Shown: positions 24,772-32,059 of the stretch, in pieces | How the letters are laid out: the number at the start of each line of letters is the position of its first letter | How positions within the stretch are numbered: the first letter of the stretch is position 1 | Assembly: GCA_030372965.1 (NCBI GenBank) | Contig: JAUCQC010000219.1 | Location: forward strand, 1 to 46,471 | Direction: 5' to 3' | Source of the DNA: a bacterium | GTDB taxonomy: Bacteria; Zhuqueibacterota; QNDG01; DTFT01 | Length of the DNA stretch: 46,471 nucleotides | Notes under the pieces: generated by a model | Told to the model about the DNA's origin: nothing | Databases searched by the model: none | The model's input: the letters and a program-made list of their open reading frames with translations, nothing else | Program-made: the position numbers and the translations under genes

Positions 24772-25698
24772 ATGGATTCCCTTATCCTCAAATCCCCGGC
24801 AAAAATCAATCTTGGGCTCTATTTGTTGAAAAAACGGATGGATGGATATCATGATATCCTGACTGTATTCCAAACCATCAGCCTGTACGATACCCTCCAT
24901 TTTACCAGAACCCTTACTCCTGAATTGAGATTGGGATTCGAGGGCATCCCGATTCCATTGGGCAGAGATAACCTGATATGGAAAGCATACGAATTATTCA
25001 GGAAAAACCATCATTTAGAGGGCGGGCTGGAAGTCAATGTGGAGAAGCGGATTCCAATCGGTGCTGGCCTGGGCGGAGGGAGCAGCAACGCCGCCTCCAC
25101 ATTGACCGCCCTCAACATTATGTTTGAAAAGGGCTTATCCAGCACACAACTCGAAAAAATGGCGGGAGAGATCGGTTCGGATGTGCCTTTTTTCATACAG
25201 GGCGGTACTGCCATAGGCGAGGGCCGCGGTGAGATTCTGACTCCCGTCGAGATGGCCACCGATTACCGGGTTCTTCTGATCTGTCCGGATGTATCCGTAT
25301 CCACCGCCTGGGCTTACAGCCAGGCCAGAATCGTCTTGACAACAGAACTAAAAATGGCTATATTTGATTCGCTTTTTCAAAATCGCGATTTACGCTCTCT
25401 CCGGGCTTCGTTGAAAAATGAGCTCGAAGACGTGGTTTTTCAAAGGCATCCCCTGCTGAAACTGTTCAAGGAAAACTTGTACAAGTGGGATGCCTTTTAT
25501 GCCAGCATGTCGGGAAGCGGGTCGTCCGTATTGGGTCTGTTCCATCGGCAGGAACAGGCTGAAGCGGCCCGTGCGTTCTTTTCCATTGACAAACGGGTGA
25601 AGACATTTCTGTGTGAACCGGTTCGCTCCTTGGATCGCGCATCTTGGATTTCCGAAGGGAAATTCCGGGAACACGAAAAGGCCAAACGGAAGGAGTGA
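24772..25698 (+). CDS. ispE: 4-diphosphocytidyl-2-C-methyl-D-erythritol kinase
   Basis: 308 residues; GHMP kinase. KSPAKINLGLYLL opens the protein, the ATP loop is PIGAGLGGGSSNAA (about residues 95-108), 'DVPFFIQGGTAIGEGRGE' follows and 'MSGSGSSVLGLF' is the C-terminal motif. It phosphorylates CDP-ME in the MEP isoprenoid pathway. AAAGGA lies 6 bases before the ATG. Base composition is markedly lower in GC than all other genes here, with many A/T-ending codons (e.g. repeated AAA, ATT, TAT). The position before spoVG is nevertheless the ancestral one, so it may be a replaced allele or a gene under different mutation pressure. Confidence 0.94.
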   Translation: MDSLILKSPAKINLGLYLLKKRMDGYHDILTVFQTISLYDTLHFTRTLTPELRLGFEGIPIPLGRDNLIWKAYELFRKNHHLEGGLEVNVEKRIPIGAGLGGGSSNAASTLTALNIMFEKGLSSTQLEKMAGEIGSDVPFFIQGGTAIGEGRGEILTPVEMATDYRVLLICPDVSVSTAWAYSQARIVLTTELKMAIFDSLFQNRDLRSLRASLKNELEDVVFQRHPLLKLFKENLYKWDAFYASMSGSGSSVLGLFHRQEQAEAARAFFSIDKRVKTFLCEPVRSLDRASWISEGKFREHEKAKRKE

Positions 25699-25702
25699 AC
25701 GC

Positions 25703-25981
25703 ATGGAAATCACCGAAGTCTCCGTATCCCTGATGGACGACGAGAAGCTCAAGGCTTTCGCCAATATCGTGATCGACGACCTCTTTGTGGTGAGGGGGTT
25801 GAAGATCATCGAACACATCGGCCGCTACTTCATCGCCATGCCCAGCCGGAAGCAGAGAGACGGCTCGTTCCGAGACATCGCCCACCCCATTACAAGCGAA
25901 TTCCGAACCCGGCTTGAAAAGGTCGTCCTGGACAAGTACTGGGAGGAAGTCGGCAGGAATTCTGCTCCCGGGTCCAACTGA
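25703..25981 (+). CDS. spoVG: SpoVG-family RNA/DNA-binding regulator
   Basis: 92 residues from ATG 25703, preceded by AAGGAG 8 bases upstream; the frame is open further 5' but that part overlaps ispE. MEITEVSVSLMDDEKLKAFA, 'IVIDDLFVVRGLKII', 'FIAMPSRKQRDGSFRDIAHPI' are conserved SpoVG blocks. In Firmicutes and spirochaetes SpoVG is a small nucleic-acid-binding regulator; its role outside them is poorly known. It lies 4 bp after ispE and before prs, the conserved ispE-spoVG-prs-ctc-pth order. Confidence 0.93.
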   Translation: MEITEVSVSLMDDEKLKAFANIVIDDLFVVRGLKIIEHIGRYFIAMPSRKQRDGSFRDIAHPITSEFRTRLEKVVLDKYWEEVGRNSAPGSN

Positions 25982-26045
25982 ATTCAATCCCGACGCATCG
26001 CATTTTCCGGTTTTCGACGGAGGCCGCCTCCCGCGGGCATCACCC

Positions 26046-26120
26046 TGGGGCGTCGCCAAGTGGAAAGGCACGGGGTTTTGGTCCCCGCATCCGAGGGTTC
26101 GAATCCTTCCGCCCCAGCCA
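26046..26120 (+). tRNA. tRNA-Gln (UUG)
   Basis: Cloverleaf with acceptor arms TGGGGCG/CGCCCCA (7 bp), D-arm around CGCCAAGTGGAAAGGCA, anticodon stem CGGGG/CCCCG with loop TTTTGGT (anticodon TTG), T-arm with GGTTCGAATCC, discriminator G and an encoded CCA (26118-26120). U1 and the UUG anticodon identify it as tRNA-Gln. It lies between spoVG and prs in the same direction, so it probably sits within the operon transcript. Confidence 0.96.
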
Positions 26121-26184
26121 AACGGATTCCCCGGCCGAAACGCCGGCGCGGGGGACGGTCGCGGCATCATTGAGTGAGAGACGC

Positions 26185-27114
26185 ATGAAGCTGTTCACGT
26201 GCAACGCCAACCGGCCGTTGGCGGAGAAGATCGCGGCCTATCTGAACATCTCGCTGGGAGACGCTGAAATCAGCCGTTTCAGCGACGGCGAGATCGCGGT
26301 CAAATACAACGAGAACATCAGGGGCACCGACGTATTCATCGTCCAGCCGACGTGCGCGCCAAGCGACAATCTGATGGAGCTGCTCCTGATGATCGATGCG
26401 GCCAGCCGCGCGTCGGCCAAGCGGATCACGGCCGTCATCCCGTATTTCGGCTATGCCCGCCAGGACCGCAAGGATCAGCCCCGGGTGGCGCTGTCCGCCA
26501 AGCTCGTGGCGAACATGCTGTCCACGGCGGGCACGGACCGCGTCCTCACCATGGACCTGCATTCGCCTTCGATACAGGGGTTCTTCGACATTCCGTTCGA
26601 TCACCTGTATTCGTCGGCGATCTTTGTGGACTTCATCAAGTCCCAGGCGCTCGAGAATCCGGTGGTGGTTTGCCCGGACATCGGGAGCGTGAAGCGGGCG
26701 CGCGCCTATGCCAACCGGCTGGGCACGGACATCGCCATCGTCGACAAGAAGCGCACCGGACCCAACGCGGTCGAATCCGTCACGCTGATCGGGAGCGTGG
26801 ACGGAAGGGACGTGGTCCTGTTCGACGACATGATCGACACGGCGGGAACGCTTTGCGCGGCCGCCGCCCTGGTCAAGGAATCCGGGGCCCGGCGCGTGCT
26901 CGCGGCCTGCACGCACGCGATCCTGTCGGGCCGTTCGCCGCAGGCCATCGAGGCCTCGCCGATGTCGGCCGTGGTCGTCTCGGACACGCTGTACATCCCG
27001 CCCGAAAAACTCGGCGGGAAAATCCAGGTGCTCTCCGCGGGCGCGCTCTTCGGGGAGGCGATCAAGCGGATTCACAACGAGGAATCGATCAGTTCGCTGT
27101 TTGACCCCACATAG
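26185..27114 (+). CDS. prs: Ribose-phosphate pyrophosphokinase (PRPP synthase)
   Basis: 309 residues from ATG 26185 (MKLFTCNANRPLAEKIA), the usual family start; an in-frame TTG at 26170 is less likely. Conserved: 'RFSDGEIAVKYNENIRG', 'YFGYARQDRK' (ATP loop), 'DLHSPSIQGFFDIPFDHL', the PRPP loop 'VVLFDDMIDTAGTL' and the flexible loop near 'KKRTGPN'. Makes PRPP from ribose-5-phosphate and ATP, feeding nucleotide, His and Trp synthesis. It is followed 21 bp later by rplY. Confidence 0.96.
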   Translation: MKLFTCNANRPLAEKIAAYLNISLGDAEISRFSDGEIAVKYNENIRGTDVFIVQPTCAPSDNLMELLLMIDAASRASAKRITAVIPYFGYARQDRKDQPRVALSAKLVANMLSTAGTDRVLTMDLHSPSIQGFFDIPFDHLYSSAIFVDFIKSQALENPVVVCPDIGSVKRARAYANRLGTDIAIVDKKRTGPNAVESVTLIGSVDGRDVVLFDDMIDTAGTLCAAAALVKESGARRVLAACTHAILSGRSPQAIEASPMSAVVVSDTLYIPPEKLGGKIQVLSAGALFGEAIKRIHNEESISSLFDPT

Positions 27115-27135
27115 AAACCAACAGGGGAATTTGAT

Positions 27136-27897
27136 ATGCCTGAAGTTCAACTGCACGTGGCGGCCCGCGAGAAGACGGGTCACCAGATCGCGAAGACCCT
27201 CAGACACGCGGGCCGGGTGCCCGCCGTGTTCTACGCGCGCAACGAAACCACCGTCCCGCTGTCCGTGGACGCGCGGGAGTTCACGGCCGTCCTGCACCGC
27301 GAAGCCAACATCATGGACGTGGTCTTCCCGGACGGCACGGTCCGGAAATCCATCATCCGCGGCATTCAGCGGGATCCCGTCTCGGACGCGCTGGTGCATG
27401 TCGACCTGATGGGCATCTCCCTGACCGAAAAGGTCCGTCTCTCGATTCCCGTCGTGCTGAAGGGAACGCCGGCGGGCGTCAAGGACGGCGGCGTCCTGGA
27501 GCAGCTCCTCCGGATGGTGGAAGTCGAAGGCCTGCCGCTCGATCTGCCCGAACACATCGAGTTCGCCGTGGACCACCTGAAGATCGGCGACACCGTCACG
27601 CTGGAAACGGCCGCGGCGGGCAAGTTCCGGTTCGTCACGGACACCCGGCAGGTCGTGGCCAATGTGGTTCAGCCGAAGGTCGTGAAATCCGATGTCGAGA
27701 CCGCGGCCGCGGCCGCGGCGACGGTCGAGGGCGCGGAGGGCGCGGCGGCGAAGCCCGAGGCGGCCGAAGGCGCGAAGGACGGCAAGGAGCCCAAGGACGC
27801 GAAGGGCAAGGAAGCCCCGGCGGCCAAGGGCAAAGAGGCTCCGGCGGCAAAGGGCAAGGAAGCCCCCGCGGCAAAGGCCAAGGAAGCCAAGAAGTAA
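27136..27897 (+). CDS. rplY: 50S ribosomal protein L25 (Ctc/TL5 type)
   Basis: 253 residues: an N-terminal L25 5S-rRNA-binding domain (about 1-92, e.g. 'KTLRHAGRVPAVFYA', 'DPVSDALVHVDLMGI'), the TL5/Ctc C-terminal beta domain (about 95-185, 'LPLDLPEHIEFAVDHLKIGDTV') and a low-complexity Ala/Lys/Glu tail from about 190. The tail contains three exact 8-residue copies of KGKEAPAA and a degenerate fourth. The tail should be unstructured and basic overall, plausibly contacting rRNA. Preceded by AGGGGAA at about 7 bases. The L25-Pth order follows the typical ctc-pth gene pair. Confidence 0.95.
   Translation: MPEVQLHVAAREKTGHQIAKTLRHAGRVPAVFYARNETTVPLSVDAREFTAVLHREANIMDVVFPDGTVRKSIIRGIQRDPVSDALVHVDLMGISLTEKVRLSIPVVLKGTPAGVKDGGVLEQLLRMVEVEGLPLDLPEHIEFAVDHLKIGDTVTLETAAAGKFRFVTDTRQVVANVVQPKVVKSDVETAAAAAATVEGAEGAAAKPEAAEGAKDGKEPKDAKGKEAPAAKGKEAPAAKGKEAPAAKAKEAKK
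27802..27894. repeat. 24-bp in-frame minisatellite in rplY
   Basis: Three units of 24 bp (27802-27825, 27826-27849, 27850-27873), each encoding KGKEAPAA, and a partial fourth (to 27894). Units differ at several synonymous third positions, so copy number has probably been stable for some time rather than just expanded. Confidence 0.85.
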
Positions 27898-27921
27898 CCC
27901 GGCGTTCCGGGGCCGGGGGGA

Positions 27922-28497
27922 ATGCCTGTGCACTTGTTCGTGGGCCTCGGCAATCCGGGGCGGACGTACGAGAAGACGCGCCATAACCTCGGATTCATGG
28001 TTCTGGACCGCCTGGCCGAGCGGTGGGGCGGCCGCTTCAAGCCCGGTTTCGGGCCGTACGATTTTTTACAGACGAAGACCCCGACCGGGAAGATCCTGCT
28101 GGTCAAGCCGTCCACCTTCATGAACCGGAGCGGCGAGGCCGTGCAGGACGCGGTGAGGCGCTACGAGGTGCCGCTTTCGGGCCTGATCGTGATCTGCGAC
28201 GATTTCAACCTTCCGCTCGGCGCGCTGCGTCTGCGGCCGAAAGGAAGCGACGGGGGTCACAACGGACTCGCGTCGGTGATCCAGGCACTGGGGACGTCCG
28301 ATTTCGGCCGCCTCCGCCTGGGCATCGGGCTCCGGCCCGGCGCCGGCACGGTCGATTACGTTCTTTCGCGATTTCCGAGAAAGGAACAGGCCGCGGTGGA
28401 AACCCTGGTCGAAGACGGCGCGGACGCCCTGATCGCGGCGGCCGAGAACGGATTCGAGTGGGCCATGAACCGGTACAACCGCGGCAATATCGAATAA
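27922..28497 (+). CDS. pth: Peptidyl-tRNA hydrolase
   Basis: 191 residues, standard. Catalytic His in GNPGRTYEKTRHNLGF (His of TRHN), Asn in 'PSTFMNRSGEAV', Asp in 'VICDDFNLPLGALRLRPKGSDGGHNGL' split blocks. It frees tRNA from dropped-off peptidyl-tRNA. 24 bp after rplY; ATG 27922, with only a G-rich run (GGGGGGA) in place of a classical ribosome site; an in-frame GTG at 27928 is an alternative. Confidence 0.94.
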   Translation: MPVHLFVGLGNPGRTYEKTRHNLGFMVLDRLAERWGGRFKPGFGPYDFLQTKTPTGKILLVKPSTFMNRSGEAVQDAVRRYEVPLSGLIVICDDFNLPLGALRLRPKGSDGGHNGLASVIQALGTSDFGRLRLGIGLRPGAGTVDYVLSRFPRKEQAAVETLVEDGADALIAAAENGFEWAMNRYNRGNIE

Positions 28498-28553
28498 CAC
28501 GCGTTTCCGCCCGGCCCTCGACTGCCGGCAGGCGCGAAGCTTTCACAATCCCT

Positions 28554-28602
28554 GTCCTCCCCCCGCGTGCGGGAGGACCCAACGACCGAAGGGAGGTGAC
28601 GC
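28554..28602 (+). promoter_or_regulatory. Candidate S6:S18-type leader of rpsF
   Basis: GTCCTCCC (28554-28561) pairs perfectly with GGGAGGAC (28571-28578). The Shine-Dalgarno GGGAGG (28591-28596) is a second copy of the same hexamer and could pair with CCTCCC instead, sequestering the site. Between them is ACCGAA, with CCG at 28586-28588; a CCG bulge is the recognition feature of the known S6:S18 leader that autoregulates rpsF operons. The fit is suggestive, not proven. Confidence 0.45.
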
Positions 28603-29016
28603 ATGGTCAGGCAATACGAAACCACTTTCATCGCAGACTCGCATTTACCCAACGAGCAGATCGAAGCCACGATCAACAAGACCGTTCAGCTGATCGAGAA
28701 CAACGGCGGCAAGATTCACGTGGTCGAGCGCTGGGGCAAGCGCCGGCTGACTTACGAAATCGCCAAGAAGCAGTACGGCTTCTACGTGTACATCCGCTTC
28801 GAGGGTGAGGGGCCGCTCTGCCAGGAACTGAACCGTTCCTTCAGGCTCGACGACGCCGTGATCCGGTTTCTCACCGTGGTGATGCCCAAGGCGGCTTTGA
28901 AAGCGGCCGAGGAACAGAAAGTTCAATCCCCGGAGAAAACCGCGGAAGGCGCGAGCCCCGCGGCGGAATCGGACGGCGCCGCGTCCAGGAAAACCCCCGG
29001 GGTTGAGGAGGTTTAA
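28603..29016 (+). CDS. rpsF: 30S ribosomal protein S6
   Basis: 137 residues. Residues 1-95 form S6 (VRQYETTFIADSHLPNEQ, 'VVERWGKRRLTYEIAKKQYGFYVYIRFEG', 'DDAVIRFLTVV' in blocks), followed by an Ala/Glu/Ser-rich tail of about 40 residues. S6 dimerises with S18 in the small-subunit platform. GGGAGG is 6 bases before the ATG and may be controlled by the leader just upstream. 5 bp before ssb. Confidence 0.95.
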   Translation: MVRQYETTFIADSHLPNEQIEATINKTVQLIENNGGKIHVVERWGKRRLTYEIAKKQYGFYVYIRFEGEGPLCQELNRSFRLDDAVIRFLTVVMPKAALKAAEEQKVQSPEKTAEGASPAAESDGAASRKTPGVEEV

Positions 29017-29021
29017 CGCGC

Positions 29022-29528
29022 ATGGCGGAAATCCGAATGCCCGACGTGAATTCGGTGATTATCGCGGGCAATCTCACCCGCGAGCCGTCATTCCGTCGGA
29101 CCACGAACGGGACACCGGTGGCGAACTTCTGGATCGCTTCGAGCCGCCGGTTCAAGGACAACACCGGACAGTGGCGCGAGAACGTCTGCTACGTCGGAGT
29201 CGTGGCCTGGTACAAGCTGGCTGAGACCTGCGCCGAAAACCTGCAGAAGGGCGCGGCCGTGCTGGTCGAGGGCGAACTGCAGAGCCGGAGCCTTCGCGGC
29301 GAAGACGGGCGGAACCGCAACATCGTCGAAATCAAGGCCAGCCGCGTGCAGTTCCTCAACCGGCGCGACGAGGGGAACGCCGAAACCGGCGAACCCGCGC
29401 CGTCGCAGGCCGAGACCGCCGATCCGGCCGCGGTCCGGGAGAAGCCCGGTACACCCGGGGAGGAAGCGGAGGCGCCCAATCCGATGAAGGGCCGGTTCGA
29501 TTTCGGGTACCAAGAACTCGAACTGTAG
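29022..29528 (+). CDS. ssb: Single-stranded DNA-binding protein
   Basis: 168 residues. The OB fold (about 8-112) includes '[17 protein letters not shown]', '[12 protein letters not shown]', '[27 protein letters not shown]'. A Pro/Glu/Ala-rich linker follows. The C-terminus is [10 protein letters not shown] instead of the classical acidic DDDIPF tip that recruits repair and replication proteins; it is acidic and hydrophobic but different. It lies between rpsF and rpsR, the conserved location. Confidence 0.94.
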   Translation: MAEIRMPDVNSVIIAGNLTREPSFRRTTNGTPVANFWIASSRRFKDNTGQWRENVCYVGVVAWYKLAETCAENLQKGAAVLVEGELQSRSLRGEDGRNRNIVEIKASRVQFLNRRDEGNAETGEPAPSQAETADPAAVREKPGTPGEEAEAPNPMKGRFDFGYQELEL

Positions 29529-29571
29529 CCGCCGCCGGAGTCCGGCTGATCATTTATCACTGGAGGCTGTT

Positions 29572-29799
29572 TTGATCAAACCCAAAAAGAAACGCATCTG
29601 CCGGTTCTGCGAAAACCGCGTGGAATACGTCGACTACAAGGACCCCAAGAAGCTCGTGAAGTTCACGACCGAAGTCGGCAAGATCATCCCCCGCAGGACC
29701 TCGGGCAACTGCGCAAGGCACCAACGGCATCTGACCCAGGCCATCAAGCGGGCCCGGTACCTTGCGATGATGCCCTATGTGGCGGAATCGAACCAGTAA
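29572..29799 (+). CDS. rpsR: 30S ribosomal protein S18
   Basis: 75 residues from a TTG start (29572) with GGAGG 5 bases upstream. [19 protein letters not shown] then '[27 protein letters not shown]'. The CxxC plus C-x-x-H arrangement suggests a zinc-binding (C+) form. It partners S6 in the ribosome and in the candidate leader control. Confidence 0.95.
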   Translation: MIKPKKKRICRFCENRVEYVDYKDPKKLVKFTTEVGKIIPRRTSGNCARHQRHLTQAIKRARYLAMMPYVAESNQ

Positions 29800-29823
29800 G
29801 CAACGGAATTGAATGAGGCATCC

Positions 29824-30267
29824 ATGAAGGTATTGCTGCGTCAGGATCATGAGAATCTCGGGAAAAGGGGCGATGTCGTCTCGGTGAAGAACGGCTTCGC
29901 GCGGAATTTCCTGTTCCCCCGGGGCATCGCGCTCGAGGCCACGCCTTCGAGCGAGCGGGTGATCGAGGAGGAGCGCAGGACGCTGGCCCGCCGTCAGGAC
30001 AAGGACCGCAAGGCGGCGGAGATCCAGGCCAAGGACCTCGAGGCCGTCTCCGTCACGGCGGCCGTGGCCGTCGGCGAGGAGGACCGCGTGTTCGGTTCGG
30101 TGACCTCACAGACCATCGCCGATCTGCTCCAGGAAAAGGGATACGCCATCGACAAGCGCAAGATCCTGCTCGACGAGCCCATCAAGGCGCTGGGCGTGTA
30201 CAGTGTCCCGATCAAGATCCACCCTGAGGTGGAGGTCAAGGTCCGGCTCTGGGTGGTCAAGGAATAG
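29824..30267 (+). CDS. rplI: 50S ribosomal protein L9
   Basis: 147 residues from ATG 29824 (MKVLLRQDHENLGKRGD), with GAGG about 7 bases before; a TTG at 29809 is in frame but less likely. The N-domain motif 'VVSVKNGFARNFLFPRGIA' is followed by a long helix (EEERRTLARRQDKDRKAAE) and C-domain 'FGSVTSQTIADLLQEKG'. Complete and normal length. Confidence 0.95.
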   Translation: MKVLLRQDHENLGKRGDVVSVKNGFARNFLFPRGIALEATPSSERVIEEERRTLARRQDKDRKAAEIQAKDLEAVSVTAAVAVGEEDRVFGSVTSQTIADLLQEKGYAIDKRKILLDEPIKALGVYSVPIKIHPEVEVKVRLWVVKE

Positions 30268-30402
30268 ACGGAACCTGCGGGCGGGCGATTGAAACCGCCG
30301 GATCAGGCGGATGCGCCCGGGTTCCGGCCGGGGATGACTGTCCGCCGGGAACCGGGACCCACCCGGACCCGGCGGGCGATTGACGCCAGGGAGGTGACGG
30401 AG

Positions 30403-30594
30403 ATGGAAAACAAGTATCCTGAGTGCCAGAAATGCGGCCGGGGCGTGCTGGTGCCGCTCTCGGACTACGGACGGGACGGCGCTTCCATCCGGTACAAGGC
30501 CTGGGTGTGCACCCGGCCGGACTGCGGATTCAATATCCGAATCGACAACGGCGAGATCAGTTTCGGCAAACCGCTAGAAGCTTCCCACAAATAG
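30403..30594 (+). CDS. Small zinc-ribbon protein (63 aa)
   Basis: ATG 30403 is preceded by GGGAGGTGA at 7-10 bases. Two Cys pairs, CQKCG near residue 8-11 and CTRPDC near 37-42, flank a beta-rich segment (VLVPLSDYGRDGASIRYKAWV), a classic zinc-ribbon layout. The rest, FNIRIDNGEISFGKPLEASHK, is short. Last gene of the ribosomal-protein run, so it may be co-expressed. The family is not one I can name; a topoisomerase-like or ribosome-associated ribbon is possible. Confidence 0.7.
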   Translation: MENKYPECQKCGRGVLVPLSDYGRDGASIRYKAWVCTRPDCGFNIRIDNGEISFGKPLEASHK

Positions 30595-30729
30595 GGGGTT
30601 TCAAGCCCCGCACCGGAGGTCCGGCGAAAGCCTCCGGCGGAACCGGGGGCCGTCCTGCGGCCGGACGCCTCAGGACGCGCCCGGACCCTCAAATGAATCT
30701 GACAGCGAGCGCATTCCCCCGGCTACGCT

Positions 30730-30980
30730 GGACCAAGATATCTGGTTCTTTCTACTTGCTTGGTCCCGCGAAGCGGGGCCGCGGGGTAAGCGAGCGAATA
30801 TCAGATGTCTCTTGTCTACAGATAGAAGATTCGCCGCAAAGCGGCACCAAGTTATTTGAATTATTCACTATTGAAGGCCCGCCGCTTGTCTTCAATAGTG
30901 TATTAGTATAATTGCTTAATCCCGCAAAGCGGGGCCTTCAACCAGAAGGCATATCATAGCTTGGTCCCGCGAAGCGGGAC
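30730..30980. repeat. Hairpin-rich repeat array
   Basis: About 250 bp with at least six perfect hairpins: GGACCAAG/CTTGGTCC (30730-30737, 30759-30766); CCCGC-GAA-GCGGG (30765-30777); GCCGC-AAA-GCGGC (30833-30845); CACTATTGAAG/CTTCAATAGTG (30866-30876, 30890-30900); CCCGC-AAA-GCGGG (30921-30933); GCCTTC/GAAGGC (30934-30950); GTCCCGC-GAA-GCGGGAC (30964-30980). The flanks CTTGGTCCCGCGAAGCGGG recur at 30759 and 30960, about 200 bp apart. GCGAAGC is the very stable mini-hairpin. No reading frame. Lies after the zinc-ribbon gene and before the YbbR gene. Confidence 0.8.
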
Positions 30981-31120
30981 GGCGGGGAGCTTCAACCCGT
31001 CGCGGCAGTCGAAAGCCCGCTGAAGACGACGGATCCTGCGGCCGCGGATCAGCCGGCGGGTTTTCGGCGGCGTGACCGAACGCGCCCGGGGAGCCCTATC
31101 TCCGGGACGGGACCCTGACC

Positions 31121-32059
31121 ATGACGACCCGATCTCCCCTCACCCGTTTTTTCGTCCACAACTACAAGATCAAGCTGTTCTGCCTGCTCAGCGCGCTCTT
31201 TTTCTGGTTCTACATCTCCCTCGAGAACGCCTACGAATTCACGGTAGACGTGCCCGTGCGTGTGGAGCACGCGCCGCCGGGCTGGATTCTCCTGCATCCC
31301 CTGCCGGCCGAGGTGCGCGTTCTGTTCAAGGGCACGGGACGCCAGTTCGTCAGCTACCGTTTCCGCGAACGGAGGCTGGAACTGGATCTCCGCAAGGTTC
31401 CGAACAACACGGCCGTCCGGCTCGATCCGGACATGATCAAGGACCTGCCCGCGGGAATCCGGGTGCTCTCCATCCTTCAGCCTGAAACCGTGGACGTGAA
31501 GTGGGACAGGCTGGCCGAACGCCGCGTTCCGGTCCGGTCCAGGCTCGAATTCCTGCCGGCCGACGGATTCACTGCGGTCGGGGACGTCCGGTTCGATCCG
31601 GACACGGTCCTCATCAGCGGACCCCAGTCCGTGGTCGATTCCACGCAGGAGGTCTGGACCGAGGCAAGGTCCTTCGCGGGGCTGGTCAAGGAAGTCCGCG
31701 ACCGGGTGCCGCTGGCCGTGGATCCCCTGACCCGGGTGCGGGTCTCCTCCGGTTCCGTCCGCTTCGCGGCCGACGTCCAGAGAATCGGCGAGCGGATGAT
31801 CGAGGGAATCCCCGTGACCGTGATCAACGGCCCGGAAGACCGCCGCCTGACGGTCACGCCGGCCACGCTCGCGCTCAGGGTGCAGGGCGGTGTCGGACTG
31901 CTCGGCGGCCTGACGAGCGGCGACATACAGGCCATCGTGGACTACCGGGCACGGGAGCGGTACGGCCCTAAGCGTCTTCCCGCCCGGATCCTGATCCCCC
32001 GCGATGTCACCTTCTCGGAGGTCATCCCCCAGTATTTCGAGGTGTCGGAGCAGCCGTGA
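31121..32059 (+). CDS. YbbR/CdaR-like membrane-anchored protein
   Basis: 312 residues. One N-terminal membrane anchor (about 13-35, YKIKLFCLLSALFFWFYIS), then extracytoplasmic beta-rich YbbR-type repeats: 'VDVPVRVEHAPPGWIL', 'VRVLFKGTGRQF', 'VSGPQSVVDST', with the typical 'P-x-x-V-x-V' periodicity. In Firmicutes YbbR/CdaR regulates the c-di-AMP cyclase CdaA; no cdaA or glmM is in this window, so the partner here is unknown. Its stop overlaps the tsaD GTG, so the pair is coupled. Confidence 0.8.
   Translation: MTTRSPLTRFFVHNYKIKLFCLLSALFFWFYISLENAYEFTVDVPVRVEHAPPGWILLHPLPAEVRVLFKGTGRQFVSYRFRERRLELDLRKVPNNTAVRLDPDMIKDLPAGIRVLSILQPETVDVKWDRLAERRVPVRSRLEFLPADGFTAVGDVRFDPDTVLISGPQSVVDSTQEVWTEARSFAGLVKEVRDRVPLAVDPLTRVRVSSGSVRFAADVQRIGERMIEGIPVTVINGPEDRRLTVTPATLALRVQGGVGLLGGLTSGDIQAIVDYRARERYGPKRLPARILIPRDVTFSEVIPQYFEVSEQP

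Noticed and set aside
30289-30402. Longer N-terminus for the zinc-ribbon protein
   Set aside because: ATG 30403 has a clear GGAGGTGA site; the upstream part is Pro/Arg-rich noncoding-like sequence.
30730-30980. CRISPR array
   Set aside because: Repeats are short hairpins with irregular spacing and differing sequences; no cas genes in the window.
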